Positions 28,044 through 35,696 of a stretch of DNA of 64,000 bases are shown piece by piece. The number at the start of each line of letters is the position of its first letter. The stretch's first letter is position 1. Source of the DNA: Burkholderia ambifaria (lineage in GTDB: Bacteria; Pseudomonadota; Gammaproteobacteria; Burkholderiales; Burkholderiaceae); the NCBI RefSeq assembly GCF_001443045.1, contig NZ_LKPJ01000002.1, positions 271,121-335,120 of the forward strand. The letters are read 5' to 3'. The position numbers and the translations under genes are program-made. Under the pieces are notes generated by a model. That model worked only from the letters and a program-made list of their open reading frames with translations. It was not told the origin of the DNA and did no database searches.

Positions 28044-30023
28044 TTACTTGCGCCATAGCCAGCCGTCCTTGGAGCCATACACACCGTTCGCAACAAGGCC
28101 GGTCACGGCCGCCCTGGCACGCTCGTTCCGCTTTCGCGGCTCGCATGTCAGGCTCGATGCAACCAGCCGAACAGCGGCCTCGATTTCGAGGCAGGGATGG
28201 GTTGGCGGCGCGTCCCCTTTCCCGAGGTTGTGAGATTGGCGCAGCGGCTCGGCGAGGGCATCGAACGCGATGCGCTGATTGCCGCCTTGCGGGAGCTTCA
28301 CGCGCGCCACTTCCTTGGCGCTTTCGTCCGGCTCCACGACGCACGACGTAACCGGTTCGCCGTGCTCGTCGTCGCCGAGCTCCACGACGCGCAGCGCGAA
28401 TGCATGGCGACCGCCGTCCGCATCGTCTTTGCTCTTGGCGATGCTCCATTCCCGGCGCGCGTCATTGCGGGAGACTTCAATGGCGGCGTCGAGCGCGGCG
28501 TACAGGCTGCTATGGCCGCGCAGGCCCTTCGTGCCATCCTTGCCCGTGTGATGCACGAGCAGCACCACGCCGCCCAGTCGGCGGTGCGTTTCCTTGCACG
28601 CCTCGATGAGCTGGCCCATGTCGACGCTCGAGTTCTCGTCGGTGCCTGGTGCCGCGCGGTTCAGCGTGTCGATGACGAGCAGCCCGGCGCGACCGCCCGC
28701 CGCCAGCACCGCGGCGCACAGGTCGGCAACGTCTTCCGACTGACGCAGGTCGAGCGGCTGCGTGACGAAGCGCAGGCGGTCCGGCAGATTGCGCCGCTGA
28801 CGGATGCTCCACGCCTTCGCGCGCTTGCCGAGACCCGCTTCGCCCTCGAGGCATACGTAGGTCACGGGAGCCGAGTTCACGCGCCGCCCGAACCATTCGA
28901 CGCCATCCGCGATGGCGGCGCAGAGGTCGAGCACCAGGAACGACTTGCCTGAGCCGGACGGACCGTAGACCGCGGCGAATCCGGATGCCGGCAGCACCCC
29001 TTGCGCCATCCAGCGCAGCGGCGGCGCGCTCAGCAGGTCGTCCGCTGACTGCAGCCGGTAGCGCAGCGGCGGCATCTTGGCGACGCGGAGCAGATCCGCG
29101 AGTGCGTCGACGCCGTGCTCAGCCTCGTAGTCGTTCGCGTCGTAGTTCGCCGGCTTGTCGGTGGGCAGTTCGGCCCATACGCCGTTCACCTCGCGCGCGA
29201 TGGCTTCAGCGTCGGTCTCCTTGCCGCGGTCGGGCACGATAACGATGCGCGCCGTCGGATAGCGTTTCCGTAGCACCTTCGCCACGGTCGCGGTGCGGCC
29301 CGCGCCGAACGTGACGACGGCCGCTGCGTGATAGTCGGCCTTTGCGCACCCCCATGCCTGGCCGATGCCCTCGCACACGTATAGCGTGCCGTCTGCCTGG
29401 ATTTCGCCGACCACGAAGAGGCCGTCATGGAATTGCGCGCCCGGCGCGTTGAGCTTCTTTCCGGCACCGGGCGGCGGGATGAATTGGACCGTGCAGAGCA
29501 TGCCGTCGAACGAGCGCACCGGTACTGCCAGCCAGCCGGCGACCCGCTGCCCGCCGATGGTCAGCGTGTCATCGGCCGGTACCATGCGCAGGCCGTCCGG
29601 GTTGCCGCGCTTCGCCACGATGTAGGGATGGTCGGCGCTTGCCGCCGGATAGCCGTCGAACGTCGCGGCCAGGTCGGTGCGCGGCTTCCGGGGCGCGTCG
29701 GCCTTCGTCGGCTTCGCGACCGGCGCGCGCGCCGCCGGCACGCCGTTGTGCGCATGCGTGTCGCGCCAGCCGGCGTCCATCGCCATCTTGAACAGTGTGC
29801 CCGACCCGATGCCGCCGTCGGGCTTGATGCTGCGCCACACTGAACGGGTGTCACGCTCGCCGCCGAAGTTGGAGCCGGCCGCCGACCACTCGAGGAAATC
29901 ATCCTCGGGCAGGCCTGCCGCCTTCGCCGCCATGCCGACACGCACCCATTCGTCGCGAGGGCGACTGGGGTCGAGCGCAAACAAGGCGGCACGCGCGCGG
30001 CTGGCGTCGTGGCCGTTTAGCAT
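28044..30023 (-). CDS. Primase-helicase replication protein (PriCT/Toprim plus RepA-like AAA ATPase)
   Basis: A 659-residue protein. The N-terminal part (about 1-75, LFALDPSRPRDEWVRVGMAA) is a PriCT_2-type primase C-terminal domain. A Toprim-like domain (about 200-300) has VYVCEGIGQAWG and IVIVPDRGKETDAEA with the acidic metal residues. The C-terminal half (about 335-590) is a RecA/DnaB-like RepA ATPase with Walker A YGPSGSGKSF and Walker B LLVIDTLNRA, plus LLVHHTGKDGTKGLRGHSSL. Such fused proteins start replication of P4-like satellites and small plasmids. The ATG at 30023 overlaps the preceding HTH gene. Confidence 0.85.
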   Translation of the reverse strand: MLNGHDASRARAALFALDPSRPRDEWVRVGMAAKAAGLPEDDFLEWSAAGSNFGGERDTRSVWRSIKPDGGIGSGTLFKMAMDAGWRDTHAHNGVPAARAPVAKPTKADAPRKPRTDLAATFDGYPAASADHPYIVAKRGNPDGLRMVPADDTLTIGGQRVAGWLAVPVRSFDGMLCTVQFIPPPGAGKKLNAPGAQFHDGLFVVGEIQADGTLYVCEGIGQAWGCAKADYHAAAVVTFGAGRTATVAKVLRKRYPTARIVIVPDRGKETDAEAIAREVNGVWAELPTDKPANYDANDYEAEHGVDALADLLRVAKMPPLRYRLQSADDLLSAPPLRWMAQGVLPASGFAAVYGPSGSGKSFLVLDLCAAIADGVEWFGRRVNSAPVTYVCLEGEAGLGKRAKAWSIRQRRNLPDRLRFVTQPLDLRQSEDVADLCAAVLAAGGRAGLLVIDTLNRAAPGTDENSSVDMGQLIEACKETHRRLGGVVLLVHHTGKDGTKGLRGHSSLYAALDAAIEVSRNDARREWSIAKSKDDADGGRHAFALRVVELGDDEHGEPVTSCVVEPDESAKEVARVKLPQGGNQRIAFDALAEPLRQSHNLGKGDAPPTHPCLEIEAAVRLVASSLTCEPRKRNERARAAVTGLVANGVYGSKDGWLWRK

Positions 30024-30352
30024 GCCGCCCCCTTGCTGCGCTTCGCGAGCCAGCGGGCAATCTTGCGGCGGTCGGCATTCGACGGGCTGTAAATGCCGCG
30101 TTCGACTGCGAGGCCGTCACGGTCGATGCACGCCACCTTTGCGCACGGAATTTCCAACCCCTTGTCGCGCAGGTCGGAGATGAGGTCCGGGCCGTTGCTG
30201 CACCCGGCCACGCGGTCCACCTCTTCACGCGGCATCGGGCGGCGCATGAGTGCCTGGAGCACGCGCACGTGACGCGCGTTCGCCGTTCCGGTAAAGTCGC
30301 GCTGCGTATTGGCGGTCGTCGGCTTCGGTTGGCGGCCGTTTTTCTTTTTCAT
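30017..30352 (-). CDS. Small winged-helix-like DNA-binding protein
   Basis: A 111-residue basic protein: a Lys/Asn/Thr-rich N-terminus (MKKKNGRQPKPTTANTQ) followed by a predicted winged helix (HVRVLQALMRRPMPREEVDR ... LISDLRDKGLEIPCAKVACI). The start at 30352 is preceded by GAGGTGG and overlaps the stop of the upstream gene (TGATG). It overlaps the primase-helicase start by 7 bases, so the three genes are translationally coupled. Likely a regulator or helper of replication; the exact role is unknown. Confidence 0.7.
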   Translation of the reverse strand: MKKKNGRQPKPTTANTQRDFTGTANARHVRVLQALMRRPMPREEVDRVAGCSNGPDLISDLRDKGLEIPCAKVACIDRDGLAVERGIYSPSNADRRKIARWLAKRSKGAAC

Positions 30353-30576
30353 CACGCCACCTCGCCGCTCAGCAATGCCTGAATGTCCGAGACACGCCAG
30401 GCGAGGCGTCCATTGATGCGGACGGGGCGGATGGGGCCGTTTTCGAGGCAGGCCCACTTGCGAAGGGTCTGCGGCTTGCGATTGATTGCGGCGGCGGCTT
30501 CGTCGGTCGGCAGAACCTCCGGAAGGTCAGCGCGCGACGTGACGGGATTGGCTGTCTGCATTTGGAGCACCCTCAT
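30352..30576 (-). CDS. AlpA/excisionase-like helix-turn-helix protein
   Basis: A 74-residue protein with a MerR-like HTH: LPTDEAAAAINRKPQTLRKW followed by IRPVRINGRLAWRVSDIQAL, the usual strand-turn-strand of AlpA/Xis proteins. Such proteins switch on integrase and excision or control replication genes in P4-like elements. Start choice is uncertain: ATG 30576, ATG 30561 (GAGGG upstream) or a TTG at 30621. It is the first gene of the HTH-HTH-primase cluster. Confidence 0.75.
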   Translation of the reverse strand: MRVLQMQTANPVTSRADLPEVLPTDEAAAAINRKPQTLRKWACLENGPIRPVRINGRLAWRVSDIQALLSGEVA

Positions 30577-30630
30577 CGTTGAAAGTGCTTCCACTTCATT
30601 GACGGGGAAAATTCCCGCCAAGCACAGATG

Positions 30631-30662
30631 AAAAAGCCAGCAAACCCTTGTGGGTGCTGGCT
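30631..30662 (-). terminator. Intrinsic terminator upstream of the replication gene cluster
   Basis: On the minus strand AGCCAGCA pairs with TGCTGGCT around a loop that can itself pair partly, followed by TTTTTC. It ends the transcript of the 411-residue protein gene before the AlpA-like gene. Confidence 0.75.
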
Positions 30663-30683
30663 CTCAGCACGATTCGTCAACGC

Positions 30684-30730
30684 CGGGGAATCAACGGGGA
30701 ATGCATTTCCCGGATTCCCCGCGTTTCCCG
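30684..30730. repeat. Nested inverted repeats with TTCCCG motifs
   Basis: CGGGGAATC (30684-30692) pairs with GATTCCCCG (30713-30721), enclosing a near-perfect 18-bp palindrome CGGGGAATGCATTTCCCG (30695-30712). TTCCCG occurs at 30707-30712 and 30725-30730, the same hexamer as in the 27.9-kb repeat region. The cluster lies between two element genes. It may be a second site for the element replication protein or an operator. Confidence 0.55.
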
Positions 30731-30744
30731 CATCCCCCGGCCAG

Positions 30745-31980
30745 TCATTTGCCCTTGCTGACCCACCACTTGTCGCCTTGGAGTGCCTCGCGCTGAATCG
30801 TGTTCGGGTTGTCGATTCGACCGCGCGGTCCGTGGAATTGACGTATCTGCATCTCTTCCATGACACGCTTGGCATAGCCTTTCAGACTGTCTCGGCATTT
30901 GTTCGCTGTATCGCGGTCGAAAAGTTCATCTGCGATTATTCGTGCCCGCTCCTGCCAACTGCTACAGCGTTCCTGGTCAGATTGAAGATCTGCGCCGAGC
31001 TGCGCCGATGCGTCGTCAGATGTGTGCGCGACCGATGGTGCGCCTTCAAGCCGAACGGTGACACCGAATGGCTCCGCGTACTTCCGCAGCTCATCAACGG
31101 TCACCTGGTAGAAGACGTTTTGCTCCGGCGCGCCAGCATAATCGTTCGCGTACGGTGAATACGGGTTGCGCGGCCTGATTCCAATGGCTTGGCATGCAGC
31201 AGGGAAGTCCCGGAGCGCAAGGCGTTCGGCTTCGGCTCGACCATCCATGTGCTCGAACTTGACTTCTCCGGCCTCGTTCGCGTCCATGCCTTCACGCTCG
31301 TAGACATTCACGTAATTCGGAAACTGAATCGTCGCCGCGCTCATTGTGAGTCCAATGGCTGCGTTCACCGTCACGTTGGCCGTATCTGCAGGCAGCACGA
31401 TTTCACCGGCCGAGGTGCTCGCATACTGCCCCGTGTGCAGAATGAATTGCCCGGATGAGGATAGCTGTGTCGATGCCGGCTCTGCCGGCTTCCTTGCTGC
31501 CGGCTGGCCCGGCCCGTCTTGCACATAGGCCTCAGGATTCGCCTCGTAGCGCAGCCGAGCCGCTTCCACGTCAATCTTCGTGTATGTGAACGTGTCGTAT
31601 AGGTTGAGGTCGCCATCGTAGACCGCGCTCAGCAGCAAGCGGTCATATCGGACCATCACGAGGTCGCGCAGGCGGCGCACCGGGTCAGCATATTCCGCAG
31701 CGTCGCCAGCGGCCATGAGTTGAGTCGCGGCGTCGCTCGGCTCCGTGCTCTCTGGGACAAGCCGTGAGGCCAGCGTAATGGACAAGAGGCTGTAGTGAAC
31801 AAAGTGCCTGTCCGCGCTGTAATTCTCGGCGATGTGCTCATCCTTGAGCAGGGTCTCAAATGAGACCGGCACCTTGTTCGACGCAGCCCATGCATCCAGC
31901 TCGGCTACATTGAACATCGCGCCGTTCGCGTACTCGATGACCGCCCGATAGCGGTTCTCATGCTTTGCAGCAGCGTCCAT
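30745..31980 (-). CDS. Element-encoded protein of unknown function (411 aa)
   Basis: A 411-residue, acidic-to-neutral soluble protein starting MDAAAKHENRYRAVIEYANG. The N-terminal half looks helical (about 1-135), followed by a Pro/Ala-rich linker (GQPAARKPAEPAS, about 153-165), and a C-terminal half ending in ADELFDRDTANKCRDSLKGY and REALQGDKWWVSKGK. There is no signal peptide, membrane segment or recognisable catalytic motif. It sits alone between the HTH cluster and two other unknown genes. It is the largest unassigned gene of the element. Confidence 0.75.
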   Translation of the reverse strand: MDAAAKHENRYRAVIEYANGAMFNVAELDAWAASNKVPVSFETLLKDEHIAENYSADRHFVHYSLLSITLASRLVPESTEPSDAATQLMAAGDAAEYADPVRRLRDLVMVRYDRLLLSAVYDGDLNLYDTFTYTKIDVEAARLRYEANPEAYVQDGPGQPAARKPAEPASTQLSSSGQFILHTGQYASTSAGEIVLPADTANVTVNAAIGLTMSAATIQFPNYVNVYEREGMDANEAGEVKFEHMDGRAEAERLALRDFPAACQAIGIRPRNPYSPYANDYAGAPEQNVFYQVTVDELRKYAEPFGVTVRLEGAPSVAHTSDDASAQLGADLQSDQERCSSWQERARIIADELFDRDTANKCRDSLKGYAKRVMEEMQIRQFHGPRGRIDNPNTIQREALQGDKWWVSKGK

Positions 31981-32096
31981 TGGCGCCCTTCATGCGCAAC
32001 CTTCGAATGGGTGCCCCTGCCAGGCCGGCGAAGGTGTCCGGCTCTTCGCCCCGTCGAGCTAGGCAGAGGCAAACCGAATGCTACATCCGATGCGGC

Positions 32097-32564
32097 CTAG
32101 AAGCGGTCGTCGTTGGCCGCGGCCTGCACCTCGAATCGCCGCATTTGCCAGCCGCGTATCTGCACCAGCGCTCGCGCCCATTGGGCCGGGGATAGCATGC
32201 GCCAGCCGGGCTCTGGTCGCGGCCACATGCGCTTTACGCGAAACCTCTCGATGTCCGACCAGTTCGGATTGAATGGATTGGCGGTTGGCGCGGGCGTATA
32301 GAGCGCCACGTAGGCAGGGACGCCGGCGAGGCGAGCAAGGTGCTGCATCACGCCTGCCGGCTTCTCTTGCCCGATGTCTCGGGCCACCTCGACAAGGGCG
32401 AGCGGGATTTTGCCGAGGCTGTCGTATTCGGCAAACAACACCGAATCGAGGTCAACCATAGTCAGCGATTCGGCCTGAGTCGCCTGCAAATATCGGCGAA
32501 TCGAAGGTACACGATGCCAAGCGCCGTAGGCGCGGTCGCGGATTTCGTATCGTTCGAGCCTCAT
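32097..32564 (-). CDS. Element-encoded protein of unknown function (155 aa)
   Basis: A 155-residue protein starting MRLERYEIRDRAYGAWHRVP, with a basic, Trp-rich C-terminal part (RVKRMWPRPEPGWRMLSPAQ). No membrane segments and no known motif. It is followed after 116 bases by the 411-residue protein gene on the same strand. No strong ribosome binding site is seen apart from AAGGAGCC about 6 bases upstream of the ATG, which is adequate. Confidence 0.65.
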   Translation of the reverse strand: MRLERYEIRDRAYGAWHRVPSIRRYLQATQAESLTMVDLDSVLFAEYDSLGKIPLALVEVARDIGQEKPAGVMQHLARLAGVPAYVALYTPAPTANPFNPNWSDIERFRVKRMWPRPEPGWRMLSPAQWARALVQIRGWQMRRFEVQAAANDDRF

Positions 32565-32616
32565 AGCGGGCTCCTTGGGAAACCACGGTGCACGAGGACG
32601 CCGCGCGCGAGAAGAA

Positions 32617-32901
32617 TCAGCGGCCGCATGGGGAAACCTCCCGAGGGACTTTGATTCTGGATAGGGTCTCCGCAGCCATCAGGATGCAATCCGCGAGGAT
32701 AGACAAATCACGGCAAAGTCGTTGATATTCCGCCGTCTGGTCGCACCTGGGTTTCATTTGCTGATTGTTGACCACAAGGCGCAAAACCGGGGCAAGAGGT
32801 TGACCCGGAATCGGGTGTGTGCGTCGGCGTCCCTTACCGCGTTGAGTCGCCGGCATTTGAACGACGTCAGCCGGGGGCTGTGTAGAATTGATTTCAGCCA
32901 T
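32617..32901 (-). CDS. Small element-encoded protein of unknown function (94 aa)
   Basis: A 94-residue protein starting MAEINSTQPPADVVQMPATQ, with a basic patch (RGKGRRRTHPIPGQP) and a predicted helical C-terminal half containing CRDLSILADCILMAAETLSR. GGGAGG precedes the ATG at 32901, which rules out the longer frame to 32958. It is the first gene after the integrase on the minus strand. Function unknown. Confidence 0.65.
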   Translation of the reverse strand: MAEINSTQPPADVVQMPATQRGKGRRRTHPIPGQPLAPVLRLVVNNQQMKPRCDQTAEYQRLCRDLSILADCILMAAETLSRIKVPREVSPCGR

Positions 32902-32984
32902 GATACGGACCTCCCTAATAGGCCGTCTTGTGGTCAGGCGGCCTTGGTGCGCCAACACCTTGGCCGCCGCTTTGCCTGATTCCG

Positions 32985-34358
32985 TCAGGCGGCGGTAACA
33001 CCTTTGGCGCTCGAATCCCGCTTCTCAGGCGTGAAGTCGATACGAGCCTCCTTGAGGATCCACGCCTCCATCTTGTCGTGCCACATGCGCAGCAGGTCCA
33101 GCGGACGCACGTTGTAGTGACGTTCCGCAATAGCAGATGGCTTGTGACCCATGATTTGCGCCTTGATGCCTGACGGGAGTTCCGTCCATTCGGCAAGGCT
33201 CGAGAATGACCGCCGCAGGCCGTGCAACGTCACCGGGGCGATGCCGGCAATCACGCAGACGCGATGCAAGGCGTTGTTCGGGGCGGCCAGCCGGCCATCG
33301 CCCGACTTCTTGCTGGCGAATACCCATTCCGACGGCTGCCACGTTTCGCCCTTGACCGCGAGGCTACGCATCTGGCGCACGTTCGGCGGCGTGTCGTTGA
33401 TGCGCTTGAGCTCGAGTAGCACGCTGGCGAAATAAGGCGTCAGGGGAATAATCCGGCCCGTCTCGGTTTCCACCTTGTCCTTCAGGTGCAGGCTGCGCCA
33501 GCGGAAATCCACATCGTCCCAGCGCAGCTCGGCCAGTTCCTCGCGGCGCGCGCCGGTCAGCAGCAGGCCAATCAGATAGCCTTCCATGACCGGGTTGCTG
33601 AGCTGGCGGACTGCGCCGAACCACGCGGCGAGCTGCTCGCGCTGGATGGAATCGGTCTTGGCTGCCTGCTTCGGGAGAGCGTCTTTCGAAAGGCGCGTGG
33701 TGACGGCCTGCGGCTCGATAAGCCCCTGATATTCGCCCTTCGATTCGCACCACGTCGCGAAGATGCGCAACAGGTTGAAGGCAAGGCGGGCGCGAGCCGG
33801 ACGCTGGACGGCCTCATCCGCCAGCCATTGGGCCATGCGCTCGGCGCTCAGGTCCGACAGCTTCAGCGGCATGAGCGCAGCGAGCGGACCCGGTTCGGTC
33901 AGCCCCTTGCCGCGCTTCTTCTCCTGGCCGCCAGCACTGGCGAGGGTTACATGGTCGCGGTAATGCAGCTCGCTCCACTTCGAGCGGCGAGCCTCGATAT
34001 ATACCGTCCATGCTTCCGCCAGCGTCGCGTCCCTGCGGCGAGCCTCCACCTTCCGGGCTTCATGGGCGGCGCGCTGCTCGGCGGCCTGCTCGCGCGGATC
34101 TTTACCGTCATCGATTACCGTTTTCAGGCGCGCGGCCTCGGTGCGGGCCTTCCCCAGCAATACCGCACGGGCGTCGCCTATGGTCACGCGGACAGTCTTG
34201 CCGAACAGACGGGATTCGAAGATGTAGGAACGCGCGCCGGCGGGCGTCACACGCAGGCCGAGCCCCGGAACCTTGGCGTCCCAGTGAATCGTCTGCGTCT
34301 TGCCGGGCACCGCTTCGAACGAGGCCACCCGCTCCGCAGTGAAATTGACCTTTGCCAT
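32985..34358 (-). CDS. int: P4-type tyrosine integrase
   Basis: A 457-residue tyrosine recombinase with the N-terminal DUF4102/arm-binding domain (about 1-90, GLGLRVTPAGARSYIFESRL), a SAM-like core-binding domain (about 105-215) and a C-terminal catalytic domain. The catalytic residues are visible: Arg in LLTGARREELAELRWDD, HGLRR (His-x-x-Arg box), His in IMGHKPSAIAERHYN and the nucleophilic Tyr in the same segment. The ATG at 34358 has AGGACAGG upstream; the earlier ATG at 34385 lies in a TGTAGGCA box. It is expected to mediate recombination at the tRNA-His repeats. Confidence 0.93.
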   Translation of the reverse strand: MAKVNFTAERVASFEAVPGKTQTIHWDAKVPGLGLRVTPAGARSYIFESRLFGKTVRVTIGDARAVLLGKARTEAARLKTVIDDGKDPREQAAEQRAAHEARKVEARRRDATLAEAWTVYIEARRSKWSELHYRDHVTLASAGGQEKKRGKGLTEPGPLAALMPLKLSDLSAERMAQWLADEAVQRPARARLAFNLLRIFATWCESKGEYQGLIEPQAVTTRLSKDALPKQAAKTDSIQREQLAAWFGAVRQLSNPVMEGYLIGLLLTGARREELAELRWDDVDFRWRSLHLKDKVETETGRIIPLTPYFASVLLELKRINDTPPNVRQMRSLAVKGETWQPSEWVFASKKSGDGRLAAPNNALHRVCVIAGIAPVTLHGLRRSFSSLAEWTELPSGIKAQIMGHKPSAIAERHYNVRPLDLLRMWHDKMEAWILKEARIDFTPEKRDSSAKGVTAA

Positions 34359-34384
34359 TGCCTGTCCTGTTGGGGCCGAATCCA

Positions 34385-34450
34385 TGTAGGCACCGTGTAG
34401 GCAAAGTATAGGTCAATCAATCAACGTAGTTCAACAGGAATATGTAGGCA
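34385..34450 (+). promoter_or_regulatory. TGTAGGCA boxes near attR, possible integrase arm sites
   Basis: TGTAGGCA at 34385-34392, 34396-34403 and 34443-34450, the first two with the same 3-base gap as the pair beside attL. They lie between the integrase start and attR. Confidence 0.5.
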
Positions 34451-34531
34451 ATTTTCGCTGGAGAGCCCGACAGGGCTATGATTCAGTGAGTCTCGTAAAT
34501 CTAGGTCAACATCAATGAATCCCGTCTTGAG

Positions 34532-34581
34532 AGGATTGTGATTCCTGTCGTCGTGGGTTCGAGTCCCATCAGCCACCCCAA
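34532..34581 (+). repeat. Right attachment site (attR), 50-bp copy of tRNA-His 3' part
   Basis: Exact copy of 25316-25365, from AGGATTGTGATTCC to one base past CCA. It is not a functional tRNA because the 5' half is missing. Confidence 0.93.
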
Positions 34582-34592
34582 AATTCTTTAGC

Positions 34593-34618
34593 AAAACAGG
34601 CGCTTCGGCGCCTGTTTT
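34593..34618 (+). terminator. Original tRNA-His terminator, now beyond attR
   Basis: AAAACAGGCGC / GCGCCTGTTTT stem with a TTCG tetraloop and T-run, 12 bases after attR. Before integration it would have followed the tRNA-His gene directly. Confidence 0.85.
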
Positions 34619-35104
34619 GTTTTGCGCGGAAAACTTGAAGCGATTACGTCAATTCGGTCCGCGGCATTTCCAGAGCATTCTGCTCGAAATCAATCCATCC
34701 ATTTCGTTCATGTCAATCGGAGCAGTCGCGATACTGCGGTCGAGCGACGAGTCCCACCATTCGGGCATCGCCAGTCAATCAACGTTGCATCTGCTCGCGA
34801 GCGAGCAAGGCAAATCGACGACCCGTCACGTCCGCTGCGCCGCGCTGCAAATTGATGGATTAAGCCAATGACTTGGCGCAAACCGCCAATGCTTAACATG
34901 CTTACATTCATGGAATGTATCGATTCCTCGTGCCCTCAGCTTTGCAGGGCCGTTCGGTCCCGACGCCCCGGAAGGCGTCGGGGCATTTTTTTTCGGCACC
35001 GCCGCCGCGCAGCGTCTCCTGCGATTCGCGATTCAGCGCGCCTTTGAAACATCGCAATTGCTACACTTTCCCTGCCTCCATCAAGCAACGGAAGTGACCC
35101 ACAC
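34619..35104. other. Gene-poor stretch between attR and the GNAT gene
   Basis: No convincing protein gene: the short frames here lack ribosome binding sites. The stretch ends with a strong plus-strand terminator at 34959-34993, which implies an unannotated transcript coming from the left; nothing else stands out. Confidence 0.5.
34959..34993 (+). terminator. Intrinsic terminator without an upstream gene
   Basis: CCCGACGCC (34959-34967) pairs with GGCGTCGGG (34974-34982), followed by GCA and a run of T. No protein gene ends here, so it may close a small RNA starting somewhere in 34870-34950. Confidence 0.75.
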
Positions 35105-35623
35105 ATGCCGGAAATCCGACCCGTCACGCTGCGCAGCGCGACGCCACACGACGCCGAGCGCATCGCGCGCTTGCACACGCTGAACTGGCAGAACGCCTAT
35201 AGCCATATCCTGCCCGCGGCCTATCTGTCCGATGAGGCGCCGACGGAGCACGCGACGCGGTGGCGAAACTATTTCGGCCGCAACGAAGCGGAATGGGGCC
35301 TCGTGCTGATCGCGGAATCGGACGGCGCATCCGTCGGCTTCGTGAGCGCCGAGCGACCGGTCGATCCGGCGCGAGGCGTCCTGCTCGACTGCCTTCACGT
35401 CCATCCCGCGCATCGCGGAAGCGGTATTGGCAAGCACATGATCGAAGCCGTTCGCGCGTGGGCTCGAAATATCGGCGTGGACAAGGTTCATCTTTCGGTG
35501 CTCGAAGACAACGTCCGCGCGATTGGCTTCTACGAGCACAACGGCTGGCGATTGGCAGGCGTTGAAACCAGCTTCATCGGCCGGACGGAGGTCGCCGATC
35601 GGATTTACATGATCGAGGCCTAG
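35105..35623 (+). CDS. GNAT-family N-acetyltransferase
   Basis: A 172-residue GNAT protein. The acetyl-CoA-binding motif A reads VHPAHRGSGIGKHMIEAV (about 100-117), and motif B-like LSVLEDNVRAIGFYEHNGWR follows (about 131-150). The substrate is unknown; the family includes protein, antibiotic and small-molecule acetyltransferases. GGAAG lies 10 bases before the ATG. It stands alone after the mobile element. Confidence 0.9.
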   Translation: MPEIRPVTLRSATPHDAERIARLHTLNWQNAYSHILPAAYLSDEAPTEHATRWRNYFGRNEAEWGLVLIAESDGASVGFVSAERPVDPARGVLLDCLHVHPAHRGSGIGKHMIEAVRAWARNIGVDKVHLSVLEDNVRAIGFYEHNGWRLAGVETSFIGRTEVADRIYMIEA

Positions 35624-35696
35624 CGGCCTGTCGGCACCGAATCGAACGGCTGCGCGCTGCGCGCCCCGTTCCGCAAACGACGAAGCGTTGCGCCCG

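Larger units (their letters stand above)
25316..34581. mobile_element. 9.2-kb integrative element in tRNA-His
   Basis: The element lies between two exact 50-bp copies of the tRNA-His 3' part; one unit (repeat plus interior) is 9,216 bp. It encodes a P4-type tyrosine integrase next to the right end, an AlpA-like/HTH pair, a primase-helicase, an SSB-like protein and six unknown proteins. No capsid, portal, terminase, tail, relaxase or type IV secretion genes are visible, which points to a phage-satellite-like or small replicative integrative element rather than a full prophage or ICE. By eye, its codon use is less GC-rich than the flanks. The satellite reading is inference. Confidence 0.92.

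Noticed and set aside
27838-28449. N-terminal extension of the SSB-like gene into the primase gene
   Set aside because: The extra part is antisense-like, crosses the repeat region, and the ATG at 27837 has a good ribosome binding site and starts the OB fold.
34532-34581. A second tRNA-His gene
   Set aside because: Only the 3' 50 bases are present; it is the right attachment site of the element.
25316-34581. Full prophage or conjugative element
   Set aside because: No capsid, portal, terminase, tail, lysis, relaxase or type IV secretion gene is recognisable.
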